36,032 bases of DNA, taken from positions 1-36,032 of the forward strand of contig JAISFN010000098.1 in NCBI GenBank assembly GCA_031263585.1, read 5' to 3'. The notes beneath the pieces are model-generated. The model was given only the letters and a program-made list of their open reading frames with translations, had not been told where the DNA came from and ran no database searches. Every line of letters starts with the position of its first letter. The first letter of the stretch is position 1. The position numbers and the translations under genes were made by a program. Shown piece by piece: positions 25,801 to 33,326 of the stretch. The DNA is from Prevotellaceae bacterium (GTDB lineage Bacteria > Bacteroidota > Bacteroidia > Bacteroidales > UBA932).

Positions 25801-25956
25801 CCGGGCAATGAAATACAAAGCCCTATGGCGAAAGTGATTCTTGGCGGACTTTTAACCTCTACATTTTTGAATGGATTCATTATTCCGATTATGTATCTTC
25901 TGACAAGTAAAAAAGCTACTGCGGAAGTTTCAAAAGTTGAAGAAATAAACGAATAA
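22831..25956 (+). CDS. czcA: heavy-metal efflux RND pump, CzcA/CusA family
   Basis: 1041 residues, full length for the heavy-metal (HME) RND family. After the first span and periplasmic loop (VDVFPDLNAPTVVV), the proton-relay segment reads GGMAIAIGSLVDDAIVDVEN with Asp407, Asp408, Asp412 and Glu414 in TM4, the HME counterpart of CzcA Asp402/Asp408/Glu415. Twelve membrane spans in two clusters (about 12-30, 335-500, 535-555, 860-1030) and two large periplasmic domains are present. Exports divalent or monovalent metal ions driven by protons; the ion cannot be told from sequence (zinc, cobalt, cadmium or copper). Confidence 0.95.
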   Translation: MTVMLNKIIKFSLNNRMVVLLVSILLMIAGTYTATNMEVDVFPDLNAPTVVVMTEATGMAPEEVERLVTFPVETALNGATDVRRVRSSSTTGFSIVWVEFNWGTDIYRARQIVSEKLAVVKDALPSNVGNPTLGPQSSILGELMIVGLTSDTTSLQDLRTLADWTIRPRLLSTGGVAQVTVLGGEIKEYQILLNPEKMKHYGIGLDEVVTAVQNMNQNAAGGVLYEYGNEYIIRGVLSTNKISALGKAVIKTINDVPVLIENIADVHIGNKAPKLGIASNNSKPAVLITITKQPATSTLDLTDKLDISLAELQQSLPVDVKISTDIFRQARFIDNSISNVQKSLYEGGIFVVIVLVIFLMNVRTTVISLVTIPLSLLCSILALKLMGLTINTMSLGGMAIAIGSLVDDAIVDVENVFKRLRENRQKPKEEQKTVMTVVFEASKEVRMPILNSTLIIIASFVPLFFLSGMEGRMLAPLGVAFIVALVASTLVALALTPVLCSYLLGKPRKNDKPEKEPYVVRKLKSIYEKALKWVLNHKKWVLGTTGAVLVVTIIIFFSLGRSFLPSFNEGSFTINVSTLPGISLEESDKMGRIAEEMLLSIPEIQTVGRKTGRAELDEHALGVNVSEIEAPFVLSKRSKDEVLAEIREKLKALPGVNIEIGQPISHRIDAMLSGTRANIAIKLFGMDLNKMFAIGNQIKASIEDIEGIADLNVEQQVERPQLKIEPKREILAKYGITLPEFAEIVNVMLAGEVVSQVYEGNQSFDLTLKVNNESRKTADKIKNLIIDANGRKIPLSNIAEITSSTGPNTINRENVMRKIVISANVAGRDLRGVVNDIQKVVNDEITLPEGYHIEYGGQFESEQAASRTLLITSIFSILVIFLLLFNQFKSVTQSVVIMLNLPLALIGGVFTIFFTGGVISIPAIIGFISLFGIATRNGMLLISRYNDRQQEGFSAWESVMHGSLDRLNPILMTALTSGLALIPLALGGDLPGNEIQSPMAKVILGGLLTSTFLNGFIIPIMYLLTSKKATAEVSKVEEINE

Positions 25957-25968
25957 ACTGAAATAAAA

Positions 25969-27147
25969 ATGAGAATAATCATAATAAGCATATTGGCAAT
26001 ACTAGTGAATATTCCGCTTTTTGCCCAGAATAATATTAATACCGTATTGACTTTGATAGAAGAAAACAATACGACATTAAAATCGCTTCGGGAAAGCGCC
26101 GAAGCTCAAAAGCTGGAAAACAAAACAGGCATAACCCTATCCAATCCCGAAGTTGGTTTTAATTACCTGTGGGGAAATCCGAACGATATAGGTAATCGTA
26201 CTGATTTCAGCGTAATGCAAACATTTGACATTCCTACTGTTACCAGAATGAAAAGCAAGCTGGCTAATGGAAGAAACGATTTAGTGGAATGGCAATACAA
26301 ATCGGACAGAATGAACGTATTGCTGGAAGCAAAACAATACTGCATAGAGTTGATATATTACAATGCTTTGAAAAAAGAATTGGGTATCCGATTACAACAT
26401 GCCGAAATAATTGCAGCAGGATATAAGGAGCGCATGGACAAAGGGGATGCCAATATTTTGGAGTACAATAAAGTAAAACTCAATCTATTTACTATTCAAG
26501 GTGAAATATCCCGTATCGAAGTTGAGCGGAATACATTGTTATCCCAATTGAAAAGATTGAACAGAGGAATTGATATTTCACTTGAAGATTCGCAGTACAA
26601 TCAACCGGAATTCCCCTTGAATTTTGATGAATGGTATGTGCAGGCAGAAGAAAAAAATCCTGTATTGGCGTATGTAAAACAAGAAATTGAGATAAGCAAG
26701 CGACAAGTGTCATTGAGTAAAGCTATGGGATTGCCCACGTTTTCAGCAGGCTATATGAGCGAGAAAGTAGTCGGACAACATTATCAGGGCATTTCTCTGG
26801 GAATATCAATCCCTTTATGGGAAAATAAAAATCGTGTAAAACAGGCAAAAGCCGCTGTCAGGGCTGCCGAATCACGGGAAACAGACACTAAACAACAATT
26901 CTATGGCCAGCTTCGGATTTTCTACAACAGAGCTTTAGGATTAAAAACGACTGCCGATAATTACCGCAAGTCGCTCGTGAATGTCAACAGCACGGATTTG
27001 TTGAAAAAAGCGCTTGATGCAGGCGAGATTTCCCTTCTGGATTATATTTTGGAAATGGGACTGTATTACGATACGGTAAACCAAACGTTGGAAGCCGAAA
27101 GAGACTATCAAAAGGCTTTTGCTGAATTATCAGCTGTAGAACTGTAA
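25969..27147 (+). CDS. czcC: outer-membrane efflux channel, TolC/CzcC family
   Basis: 392 residues with a signal peptide (MRIIIISILAILVNIPLFAQ). Two repeated helical-barrel halves are visible: SNPEVGFNYLWGNPNDI and the long helix through EYNKVKLNLFTIQGEISRIE, then LSKAMGLPTFSAGYM and the second helix with ESRETDTKQQF. LGISIPLWENKNRVKQAKAA is the typical OEP block. It completes the tripartite pump with the two preceding genes (12-base gap). Some annotations would call it simply a TolC family protein. Confidence 0.92.
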   Translation: MRIIIISILAILVNIPLFAQNNINTVLTLIEENNTTLKSLRESAEAQKLENKTGITLSNPEVGFNYLWGNPNDIGNRTDFSVMQTFDIPTVTRMKSKLANGRNDLVEWQYKSDRMNVLLEAKQYCIELIYYNALKKELGIRLQHAEIIAAGYKERMDKGDANILEYNKVKLNLFTIQGEISRIEVERNTLLSQLKRLNRGIDISLEDSQYNQPEFPLNFDEWYVQAEEKNPVLAYVKQEIEISKRQVSLSKAMGLPTFSAGYMSEKVVGQHYQGISLGISIPLWENKNRVKQAKAAVRAAESRETDTKQQFYGQLRIFYNRALGLKTTADNYRKSLVNVNSTDLLKKALDAGEISLLDYILEMGLYYDTVNQTLEAERDYQKAFAELSAVEL

Positions 27148-27195
27148 ATTAAATGCCATGAAAAGGCATAGTAACAAAAATAATAGAAAGAATAA

Positions 27196-27264
27196 AATAA
27201 GCCCAAGAGCAAAAAAATGAATTGTGGGGATCAGTTTAATCGTTGGATTAATCTTGGGCTTATT
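27196..27264. repeat. Inverted repeat with 12-bp perfect arms after czcC
   Basis: AATAAGCCCAAG and CTTGGGCTTATT are perfect reverse complements separated by 45 bases; an inner TTAATC-GTTG-GATTAA hairpin lies beside the right arm. It could end the efflux transcript or be the edge of an inserted element. The long loop is unusual for a plain terminator. Confidence 0.5.
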
Positions 27265-27334
27265 ATACTGGTATTAACTCGTAGTACATTTATGGAATAA
27301 AAAAGAAGAAGTTGTTCAAGTCGACTAGGATTCG

Positions 27335-27342
27335 TATATTTG
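27335..27342 (+). promoter_or_regulatory. Promoter-like element upstream of the IS982 remnant
   Basis: TATATTTG fits TAnnTTTG, and a TTG ends 20 bases before it. An ATG follows at 27367 but opens only a short frame. Probably the old promoter of the decayed insertion sequence. Confidence 0.4.
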
Positions 27343-27650
27343 ATTAGTTAACAATTTAAATGTATCATGAATAACTTCAGTGCAAATTACAGAAAAATAT
27401 TGGGGAGATTATAACAAATAGAGAAGAAAATGAATTTTCCGCATTCAATATGAAAGCCTCGTTTATCAGACATGGAATTAATAGGCATTGATTTGGCCGC
27501 GGAATATAATCTATGATTATTGATTCATAATATCATTTTTTTAGTGTCCTTGCGGAGACATTATCCTCAAGAATCGAGCGAAATATTTATAATGATAGGT
27601 GATGTAACTTATTCTATTTCAGAGAATATTTACGTAGGCGAAATATTGAA

Positions 27651-28228
27651 AAAGTCTGTTCAAACAAGTCATATTACATTGTCGATAACATGCCCGTTTA
27701 AGTAAGCACAATAAGTAGGGTTTGTTGTAAAAAAGGAGTTTTCAGGGAAACTTACGGGACCTCGCAGAAGCGAGGTCTATTGTGCTAGCGAAAAGATGTA
27801 TAACTATAGCTACAAATTACATTCTGTATGCAATATAGATGGAGTTTTTTAGATATTGATTTAACGAAATCATCTGTGTATAACATTACTTATCTGAGGC
27901 ATATCAAACAAAATCGCTATAATTTTACTATTCATGGCAACAAGGGCTATTTGAGTATAAATTACCAATTGGATTTATTTGAACAAAGCAATATTACTCT
28001 TGAGGTTCCTTTGTGCAATAATCAGTTAGGTTATGTAAATCAGAATTTTATTTTCGTAAAGCCGGAAAGCGGATTGAAACGCTATTTTCAAAGCTATGTG
28101 ATCAGTTTATGACTCGTAAAAACTATGCCAAATCTATTGATGGATTTAAGAATAGAATACTCTCTAAAATAATGGCTTTAACTCTTATACTGTTGATTAA
28201 CAAAATAACAAAAATATTTATAACTTGA
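27651..28228 (+). pseudogene. IS982-family transposase remnant (catalytic and C-terminal part)
   Basis: Successive frames give YYIVDNMPV (first catalytic Asp, VDSMP block) followed by a stop, GVFRETYGTSQKRGL, CASEKMYNYSYKLHSVCNID, SSVYNITYLRHIKQN, HGNKGYLSINYQLDLFEQSN, and after a shift near 28078 ETLFSKLCDQFMTRKNYAKS and GFKNRILSKIMALT. These are the IS982 blocks in order (DSMP, YGYKLH, HD, GDKGYLS, RKRIETLFSQL). The Asp of GDKGY has become Asn (HGNKGY). Several stops and shifts make it dead. The fragment at 1-184 is the other end of a related but separate copy. Confidence 0.85.
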
Positions 28229-28249
28229 AAACTTGTATTCCCTAAATGA

Positions 28250-28665
28250 ACTACGGGTTTGCTAAAAGTATAAAGCAACCACCTATAACAACTAACCAAA
28301 CGTATGAGGTAGATGAAATGAACGCTTTATTAAAGCTAAGAAAAACCATATCTGGGTTGTTTATGCACTTGATCGGAAAATTAAAAAGATAGTCAGCTAT
28401 AATGTCAGATCAAAAACGAATAAAACGTTAAATGTAGTTTTGAAAACACTTCATTTATCTGAGTCTAAAAGAATTTACACAGATGGTCTAAAACAATATA
28501 AAACATTAATGGATCCTTCCATTCACAAAGTTACTCAATATGGAACAAATCATATTAAACGAAACAATTTAATTATTCGACACACATTAAACGTTTGTCA
28601 AAAAGGACAATATATTTCAGCAGGAGCATGATAATACTTTTGCAATATTAAAGATTTACTTTTAG
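28250..28665 (+). pseudogene. IS1-family transposase remnant
   Basis: In pieces: SIKQPPITTNQTYEVDEM, then NHIWVVYALDRKIKKIVSY, SKTNKTLNVVLKTL, RIYTDGLKQYKTLM and IHKVTQYGTNHIKRNNL, the IS1 InsB DDE domain including TDGLxxY and the GTNxIER-like block (here GTNHIKR). Another frame continues IKRLSKRTIYFSRS, and the expected terminal L-K-I-Y-F follows before a stop at 28665. The zinc-finger N-terminus is missing. Frameshifted and inactive. Confidence 0.85.
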
Positions 28666-28978
28666 GATTAATCTTAAAATGTTTAGAAGAAAAGCTAATT
28701 ATCATAGGCTGTACTTTTTAAAATTTTGTTATTTTAAAAACCTGTTTAAATTTTGTTCAATAATAATTTTATAGATGCCATTTAGACCATTTCTTCGGAA
28801 ACAATTTCTCGAATATAAAAAGCTAAAAAAACAATATCAAAAGGTATAACTTCATTGGCAAATAAAGGATTATGGCTATGTATCATAGTATTTTGAACAA
28901 TTACTGAAAGCTGGCACGGACTGTATGTCCGCACCAGCCTTCAGAGTTTATATAAAAATTTGTGATACGTGACATCTG
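28666..28978. other. AT-rich intergenic stretch before fbp
   Basis: No gene seen. It ends in a strong GC-containing hairpin (28904-28944) at the 3' side of fbp. Confidence 0.5.
28904..28944. terminator. Strong hairpin at the 3' end of fbp
   Basis: CTGAAAGCTGG-CACGGAC pairs with GTCCG-CACCAGC-CTTCAG through three stacked helices around loop TGTAT. It lies 35 bases beyond the fbp stop. There is no T-run on the fbp strand, so it may act as a transcript-end stabiliser or a weak terminator. Confidence 0.5.
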
Positions 28979-29992
28979 TTACTTGATACTTGATTTTTCC
29001 TGTATAAACTTTTCAAGCATATCAACCATTTCTGCCGAACCTACAATAAACGGTATACGTTGGTGTAGCTCCAACGGTTTTATCGACAGTACCCGCTCGT
29101 ATCCGGTAGATGCCTTACCCCCCGATTGTTCGGACAGGAAAGCAATAGGGTTACATTCGTATAGTAACCTGAGTTTTCCATTGGGATTCGATACCGTTTC
29201 GGGGTATATGTATATTCCGCCTTTTAACATATTCCGGTGGAAATCGGCTACCAGGCTGCCAATATAACGCAGGGTATACGGGCGTTTGCTTGCTGGATCA
29301 TCCTCTTGGCAATAACGGATATACTCTTTTATCCCTTCGGGGTAGTGGGCGAAGTTGCCCTGATTAGTCGAATAAATTTTCCCCTTTTTAGGTGTTTTCA
29401 TATCCATGTTCGACAGGCAGAATTCGCCTATCGAAGGATCAAGCGTAAAACCGTGTACGCCTTTGCCTGTGGTGTATACCAACATTGTTGATGAACCGTA
29501 GATAATGTAACCGGCAGCCACTTGTTCATCCCCTGGCTGTAGAAAGTCTTCCAATGCAGGGTTTTCACCTCGGCGACTCAAGCGGCGGTAAATAGAAAAA
29601 ATTGTACCAACCGATACATTTACATCAATGTTCGACGAACCGTCCAAAGGATCCATACATATTACATATCCCCCTTCTTTGGTATGCGGATTGGGCGAAC
29701 AGACTATCTGCTCACTTTCTTCCGAGGCAATTCCACAACATTCTTCGCTGGCCAGCATCATTTCGGTAAATTCCTCATGTGCAAAAACATCCAGTTTTTT
29801 TTGATCTTCGCCCTGCACGTTTATATTGCCAATTGAGCCGAGAATGTCAACCAATCCGGCTTTACTTACTTTTTTATGCACTATTTTAGCGGCTACGCCC
29901 AAGTGGTGCATTAACCGGGTAAACTCGCCTTTTGCCTTCGGATACTCGACCTGGCGTTGCAAAATAAACTCCGATAATGTAATTAAATTCAT
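28979..29992 (-). CDS. fbp: fructose-1,6-bisphosphatase, class I
   Basis: Gluconeogenic enzyme hydrolysing fructose 1,6-bisphosphate to fructose 6-phosphate; cytosolic, Mg-dependent. 337 residues, usual for the family. The metal site is intact: ASEE near residues 89-92, [20 protein letters not shown] with Asp114 and Asp117, and the late substrate region [20 protein letters not shown] with the E-x-N-P-x-A-F motif. The start at 29992 gives the normal N-terminus ([10 protein letters not shown]). Single gene. Confidence 0.96.
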   Translation of the reverse strand: MNLITLSEFILQRQVEYPKAKGEFTRLMHHLGVAAKIVHKKVSKAGLVDILGSIGNINVQGEDQKKLDVFAHEEFTEMMLASEECCGIASEESEQIVCSPNPHTKEGGYVICMDPLDGSSNIDVNVSVGTIFSIYRRLSRRGENPALEDFLQPGDEQVAAGYIIYGSSTMLVYTTGKGVHGFTLDPSIGEFCLSNMDMKTPKKGKIYSTNQGNFAHYPEGIKEYIRYCQEDDPASKRPYTLRYIGSLVADFHRNMLKGGIYIYPETVSNPNGKLRLLYECNPIAFLSEQSGGKASTGYERVLSIKPLELHQRIPFIVGSAEMVDMLEKFIQEKSSIK

Positions 29993-30136
29993 AGCTTGAG
30001 TTGTAATAATTATAATTTTTTTTAAAAGTACTAAATTTCTATCAATTCAGCGCTTATAACCCGAAACTAAAGTATTCAATTATCTGCTAAATTTATCCTC
30101 AAATTGCTGTTTGGCGTGTATTTTGAAAGTATTATA

Positions 30137-30166
30137 AAAGAGGTAAAATTTTCGTTTTACCTCTTT
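30137..30166 (-). terminator. Terminator of the TonB-dependent receptor transcript
   Basis: AAAGAGGTAAAA and TTTTACCTCTTT form a perfect 12-base-pair stem with a six-base loop. It lies about 125 bases beyond the receptor stop on the minus strand and upstream of divergent-side fbp sequences, and can act in both directions. Confidence 0.7.
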
Positions 30167-30182
30167 TTACATATAGTAGTGT

Positions 30183-30258
30183 AAAAAATTTTACTATTAT
30201 ATTTAAAAATTATAAAATGTATTATATCTGCATATTATAAAAAACAAAATCGACAATA
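30183..30258 (+). repeat. Diverged third copy of the 70-bp repeat arm
   Basis: By eye it aligns with 33253-33323: TTTTACTATTATATTTAAAA against TTTACTTTCTATTTCAAAAG, then ATTATATCTGCATATTATAA against ATTATATCAGCATATTATAA, and AAAATCGACAATA against AAAATCAACAATA. It is a solo copy here, with no partner arm within several kb. Confidence 0.5.
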
Positions 30259-30292
30259 TAAAATAGTCAATACTATAAAGGAAACAAGTTTT

Positions 30293-32533
30293 CTAAAATG
30301 ATATAACCAGTTTAACCATAACATTACGTCCGGCTTGTGGGAAAAAACCGTTTTCGATATAATCGGGGCTTCCGTCGGCAAATACTGCCCGGTAAACCCA
30401 TGCCGATGTTATGTATTGTTTATCGAAAATATTATTTATTAAACCCTGTATACCGATGTTTATCTCATATAGTTTGAATGAATAATCGATACGGAAATTG
30501 CTTACAAAATAAGCATCAAGCCTACGACTATCACTCGAAGTATTGTCGTAATACTGTTTCCCTACATATTTGCCTGTCAATAAAAACGACAGGTTTTTTA
30601 CAGGCTTATAGCGTAACATGGCACTGCCTGTAACATCGGGCGAAAATGAAATGTTTGTTTCTCCTAAATTCTCAACCCGTTGTTCAGTCGGATTCCAGTC
30701 GTTCCCATTATCATATTGGTCGGTATATGCTGTAAAGTCTTTGATCTTATTGCGACTTAACGTAATATTAGTTTCAAACCGCAAGAGCTTGAAAATTTGT
30801 ATGCCTCCTGTAATTTCAATACCGGCATGATAACTTTTCGGAACATTCTGCATAATAGTATAACCTACGCTGCTTAATTTACCTGTTGCAACCAATTGAT
30901 CTTTATAATACATGTAGTACAGGTTAATGCCGAAGCTTGAGTTTTTACCGGTAAACTGATAAGCTATTTCGGTATCGTACATCGTTTCGGATTTGGGCAT
31001 TTCATTCGATCTGTTAGCATCCTTGAAATTGGAGCGGGTGGGCTCGCGGTTGCCTATAGCTATCGAGGCATAAGCCGTGTGATTATCACTCAAGTCAAGA
31101 AACACCCCTGCCTTGGGATTAAAGAAATTGAAATAATGCGATTGGTCGAGCTTTGCCAAATCGTCGTCGTTGCCTTTAAGCGTATAACCGATATGGCGAT
31201 ACTGTATGTCGCCGAAAATGCTCAACAATTTGCTTACCTGCCAAGTAGCTTTTGTGTATATGTTGTAATCGTCTTTTGTACCATTATTTGTATACCATTT
31301 ATTGCCATAGTCGGCGCCCATATTAGACCTTACCCACAGTACTTTTCCGTAATGGTCGCCATAATGCCGGTTTGCAGCGCCTCCGATAATCCATTGTAGT
31401 TTATCGTTGGTATAATTTGCCGAAAATGTCAGGCCGTAAAAATAGTTGTCCATCCATTTCTGGCGTATCAAATCACTTTTTTTAATAGTTTCATCGTTAA
31501 TTTCAATGTTCGGTAAGCCATATTCAATTAATTTACGATTTAGCTTATATTCTTCGTAATATCCCAGGCCACGTGTAAGGTGTAAAGTTGCATGACCTGT
31601 CCAGCGTTGTGCCAATTTTTGGGCAAACTGAAGATGGTAATGTGTTTGTTCATAATTATCGGTCTGGTTGCCGTAATATTTTATATTGCCATCAGCATCG
31701 AGGTATTCGCCTGCCGGATTGTACCGCCGGTTTATGCCCGGTTTATATCCGGGAATGCCGGCTTCGTAATAAGGGTACTTAATATTATCGATAGCGTATC
31801 CGGGAACGCCGTTCCAGCTTAACCCGGTATGTTGCTCGCCGTAAAGTATCGAGAATTTAACAAATGTGTTTTCACCCTGCCAGGCAGCCACTCCATATAT
31901 CGATTGGTGCTTGGCCGAGCTGCGTTCGATATATCCGTCGGACTGTACATTTGAGTAACGGGCATCGAACGAAAAACCTTTGCCGATATTGCCCGTACCG
32001 ATGTTGATGTTATTGCGGAAAGTATTGTACATGCCTACTGATGAGCTTATTTCGGCATATGGTATTGTCGAGGGGCGATTGGTTTGCATATTTACGGTAG
32101 CGCCAAAAGCCGCCCCGCCATTTGTAGAAGTGCCAACACCTCGTTGAATTTGAATTGAACCAATTGATGATGCAAAGTCGGGCATGTTAACCCAGAATAC
32201 CGCCTGCGATTCGGCGTCGTTTGCGGGTACTCCGTCGATGGTAACATTGGTGCGGTTGGCATCCGTTCCACGAATACGGAAAGATGTGTTACCCAGCCCT
32301 AAACCACTTTCGGACGAGATGACTACCGACGGCGACAACTCGATGATATAAGGGAGATCAGCCCCGATATTCGATTGTTTAATCTGTTCGCCAGTAACGG
32401 TGGTTTGGGCTACCGGAGTTTTTTTCGATGCGCGTGTGGCTGTGATAACAGCCTCATTAAGTTGAATGGTGTCTTGGGCAAAAGCCCCGATACTCGCCAT
32501 GCATAGCACGACAGCTAATAGTACCTTTTTCAT
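30293..32533 (-). CDS. TonB-dependent outer-membrane receptor, probably for thiamine
   Basis: 746 residues. Signal peptide (MKKVLLAVVLCMASIGAFAQ), then the TonB box region (DTIQLNEAVITATRAS), a plug domain (about 35-150, with IELSPSVVISSESGLGLGNT and FRIRGTDANRTNVTIDGVP) and a 22-strand barrel ending in MVKLVISF with terminal Phe. It lacks the CarboxypepD-like N-terminal domain and the SusD partner of glycan receptors, so it resembles vitamin or iron receptors. A TPP riboswitch in its leader indicates that the ligand is thiamine or a related compound; this is a context inference. Single-gene transcript. Confidence 0.88.
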   Translation of the reverse strand: MKKVLLAVVLCMASIGAFAQDTIQLNEAVITATRASKKTPVAQTTVTGEQIKQSNIGADLPYIIELSPSVVISSESGLGLGNTSFRIRGTDANRTNVTIDGVPANDAESQAVFWVNMPDFASSIGSIQIQRGVGTSTNGGAAFGATVNMQTNRPSTIPYAEISSSVGMYNTFRNNINIGTGNIGKGFSFDARYSNVQSDGYIERSSAKHQSIYGVAAWQGENTFVKFSILYGEQHTGLSWNGVPGYAIDNIKYPYYEAGIPGYKPGINRRYNPAGEYLDADGNIKYYGNQTDNYEQTHYHLQFAQKLAQRWTGHATLHLTRGLGYYEEYKLNRKLIEYGLPNIEINDETIKKSDLIRQKWMDNYFYGLTFSANYTNDKLQWIIGGAANRHYGDHYGKVLWVRSNMGADYGNKWYTNNGTKDDYNIYTKATWQVSKLLSIFGDIQYRHIGYTLKGNDDDLAKLDQSHYFNFFNPKAGVFLDLSDNHTAYASIAIGNREPTRSNFKDANRSNEMPKSETMYDTEIAYQFTGKNSSFGINLYYMYYKDQLVATGKLSSVGYTIMQNVPKSYHAGIEITGGIQIFKLLRFETNITLSRNKIKDFTAYTDQYDNGNDWNPTEQRVENLGETNISFSPDVTGSAMLRYKPVKNLSFLLTGKYVGKQYYDNTSSDSRRLDAYFVSNFRIDYSFKLYEINIGIQGLINNIFDKQYITSAWVYRAVFADGSPDYIENGFFPQAGRNVMVKLVISF

Positions 32534-32669
32534 TGTACAAAGTTTTTACAATTGACAATTGTTCATGGCCGGTTGAATAATTCAACTGCAGAATAAGCAA
32601 TTTTCAATTTTGAGTTTAACAATAAAAAAGGGGTAGTTGAAAATAAACTTTATGAGATATGCCTTAATG

Positions 32670-32749
32670 CTCTTTCCCTACGCCGGTACTAACCGAATCA
32701 GGTTTCGAGGGTATAATCTCAGCCTGCTTAATACAGGCACCCCTAAGAA
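32670..32749 (-). promoter_or_regulatory. TPP (thiamine pyrophosphate) riboswitch, THI element
   Basis: On the minus strand the aptamer reads in order: AGGGGTGCC, a P3 hairpin CCTGTATTAAGCAGG, CTGAGA, TTATACCCTC, GAAACCTGATTCGGTTAGTA, CCGGCGTAGGGAA, with P1 closed by TTCTT/AAGAG. The pyrimidine-sensor CTGAGA and the ACCTGAT pyrophosphate-sensor region both match the consensus. It ends about 137 bases before the receptor ATG. No obvious intrinsic terminator follows, so control of translation or processing is as likely as attenuation. Confidence 0.93.
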
Positions 32750-32834
32750 TTAATTTTGAATGAATTTCCGAAATTCGCCACAAATGTATAATTTTCTTTT
32801 CAATAATAGGGCAAATTAAATATAAAAATATGCT

Positions 32835-32945
32835 GATGCGCTAATTTGCCAATTTGCTAATGGTTAATAATGAGGTGTAAAGCGCTAATGTGTTAATTTG
32901 CTTATTTCCTCATTGGCACATTATCTCATTGCCTAATTCATAAAT
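32835..32945. repeat. Degenerate tandem units of GCTAATTTGC type
   Basis: A run of short, related words (GCTAATTTGCC, AATTTGCTAATG, GCTAATGTGTTAATTTGC, CATTGGCACATTATCTCATT) repeats imperfectly about every 10-20 bases. Similar AATTTGC/TTAGC-rich arrays occur in intergenic DNA of Bacteroidota. Non-coding. Confidence 0.4.
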
Positions 32946-33059
32946 AGTCCTTATCTTTATACCTTTAATTGATGCGAGTATTATGAATCAATTTACTTAC
33001 AGGGTAACTACATGAAAAAACAATAAAATATTAAATTATTGATACATAGCAACATAAAT

Positions 33060-33149
33060 CTAATTATTGATATAAAAAATGAAGAATACTGGATTACCTG
33101 CGATGAACTCTCATAGCTCGGTTGTTTTGCTTATGGCTTACAATGACGT
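33060..33149 (+). repeat. Dispersed repeat R2, copy 2
   Basis: Matches 4623-4709: AATTATTGAT, TGAAGAATAC, GGATTACCTGCGATGA, CTCGGTTG and TTATGGCTTACAATGACGT. See also the related fragment at 16144-16183. Confidence 0.55.
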
Positions 33150-33218
33150 AAAAATTTGATTTAGTGTACTATTGCTAGGGTAAAGCTCGGAGTAATCTAG
33201 TGTAAAATATAATTTTAT

Positions 33219-33229
33219 GCGGTTGCCCT
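33219..33229 (+). repeat. Solo MITE-end motif
   Basis: GCGGTTGCCCT is identical to the right terminal repeat of the element at 19608-19772 and to most of CCGGTTGCCCT at 284-294. Only 16 bases separate it from the start of the inverted-repeat unit. Confidence 0.4.
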
Positions 33230-33245
33230 AATTTACTTAAATGGT

Positions 33246-33315
33246 CGAAAGGATTTACTTTCTATTTCAAAAGTTATGAAGCTCATTATATCAGCATATT
33301 ATAAAAATATAAAAT
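33246..33315 (+). repeat. Left arm of a 70-bp inverted repeat flanking a secreted-protein gene
   Basis: It pairs with 34050-34119 as an inverted repeat, with one mismatch in 70 (C at 33258 against T). It begins CGAAAGGATTTA and ends AAAAATATAAAAT. The match may extend a few bases outward imperfectly (TAAAT). The ATG at 33276 lies inside the arm. Confidence 0.85.
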
Positions 33316-33326
33316 CAACAATACTT

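Larger units (their letters stand above)
27148..27650. other. Region after the metal module: inverted repeat, promoter-like element, unrecognised short frames
   Basis: Contains the 12-bp-arm inverted repeat (27196-27264), a good promoter match (TTG at 27312, 20 bases, TATATTTG at 27335-27342), and short frames from 27367 that I cannot assign. They could be the lost N-terminal part of the following IS982 remnant, since its recognisable part starts at 27651. Confidence 0.4.
29993..30292. other. Intergenic region between fbp and the TonB receptor gene
   Basis: It holds the receptor terminator (30137-30166) and a diverged copy of the 70-bp repeat arm (30183-30258). No gene seen. Confidence 0.5.
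32534..33245. other. Upstream region of the TonB receptor and the repeat cluster before the IR unit
   Basis: Contains the receptor leader with its TPP riboswitch, a low-complexity stretch of GCTAATTTGCCAATTTGC-like units (32835-32945), R2 copy 2 (33060-33149) and a MITE-end motif (33219-33229). No gene seen. Confidence 0.55.

Noticed and set aside
27759-27777. Perfect 7-bp hairpin GACCTCG-CAGAAG-CGAGGTC as a terminator
   Set aside because: It lies inside the reading of the IS982 remnant (the GTSQKRGL part), has no T-run behind it, and so is better explained as part of the old gene.
32835-32945. CRISPR-like array
   Set aside because: The units are short, irregular and lack constant repeats with unique spacers; no cas gene is present.
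33276-33326. Starting the secreted protein at the ATG inside the repeat arm
   Set aside because: The extra 17 residues come from the repeat, precede a good signal peptide, and the ATG at 33327 gives a normal N-terminus; I cannot fully exclude the longer form.
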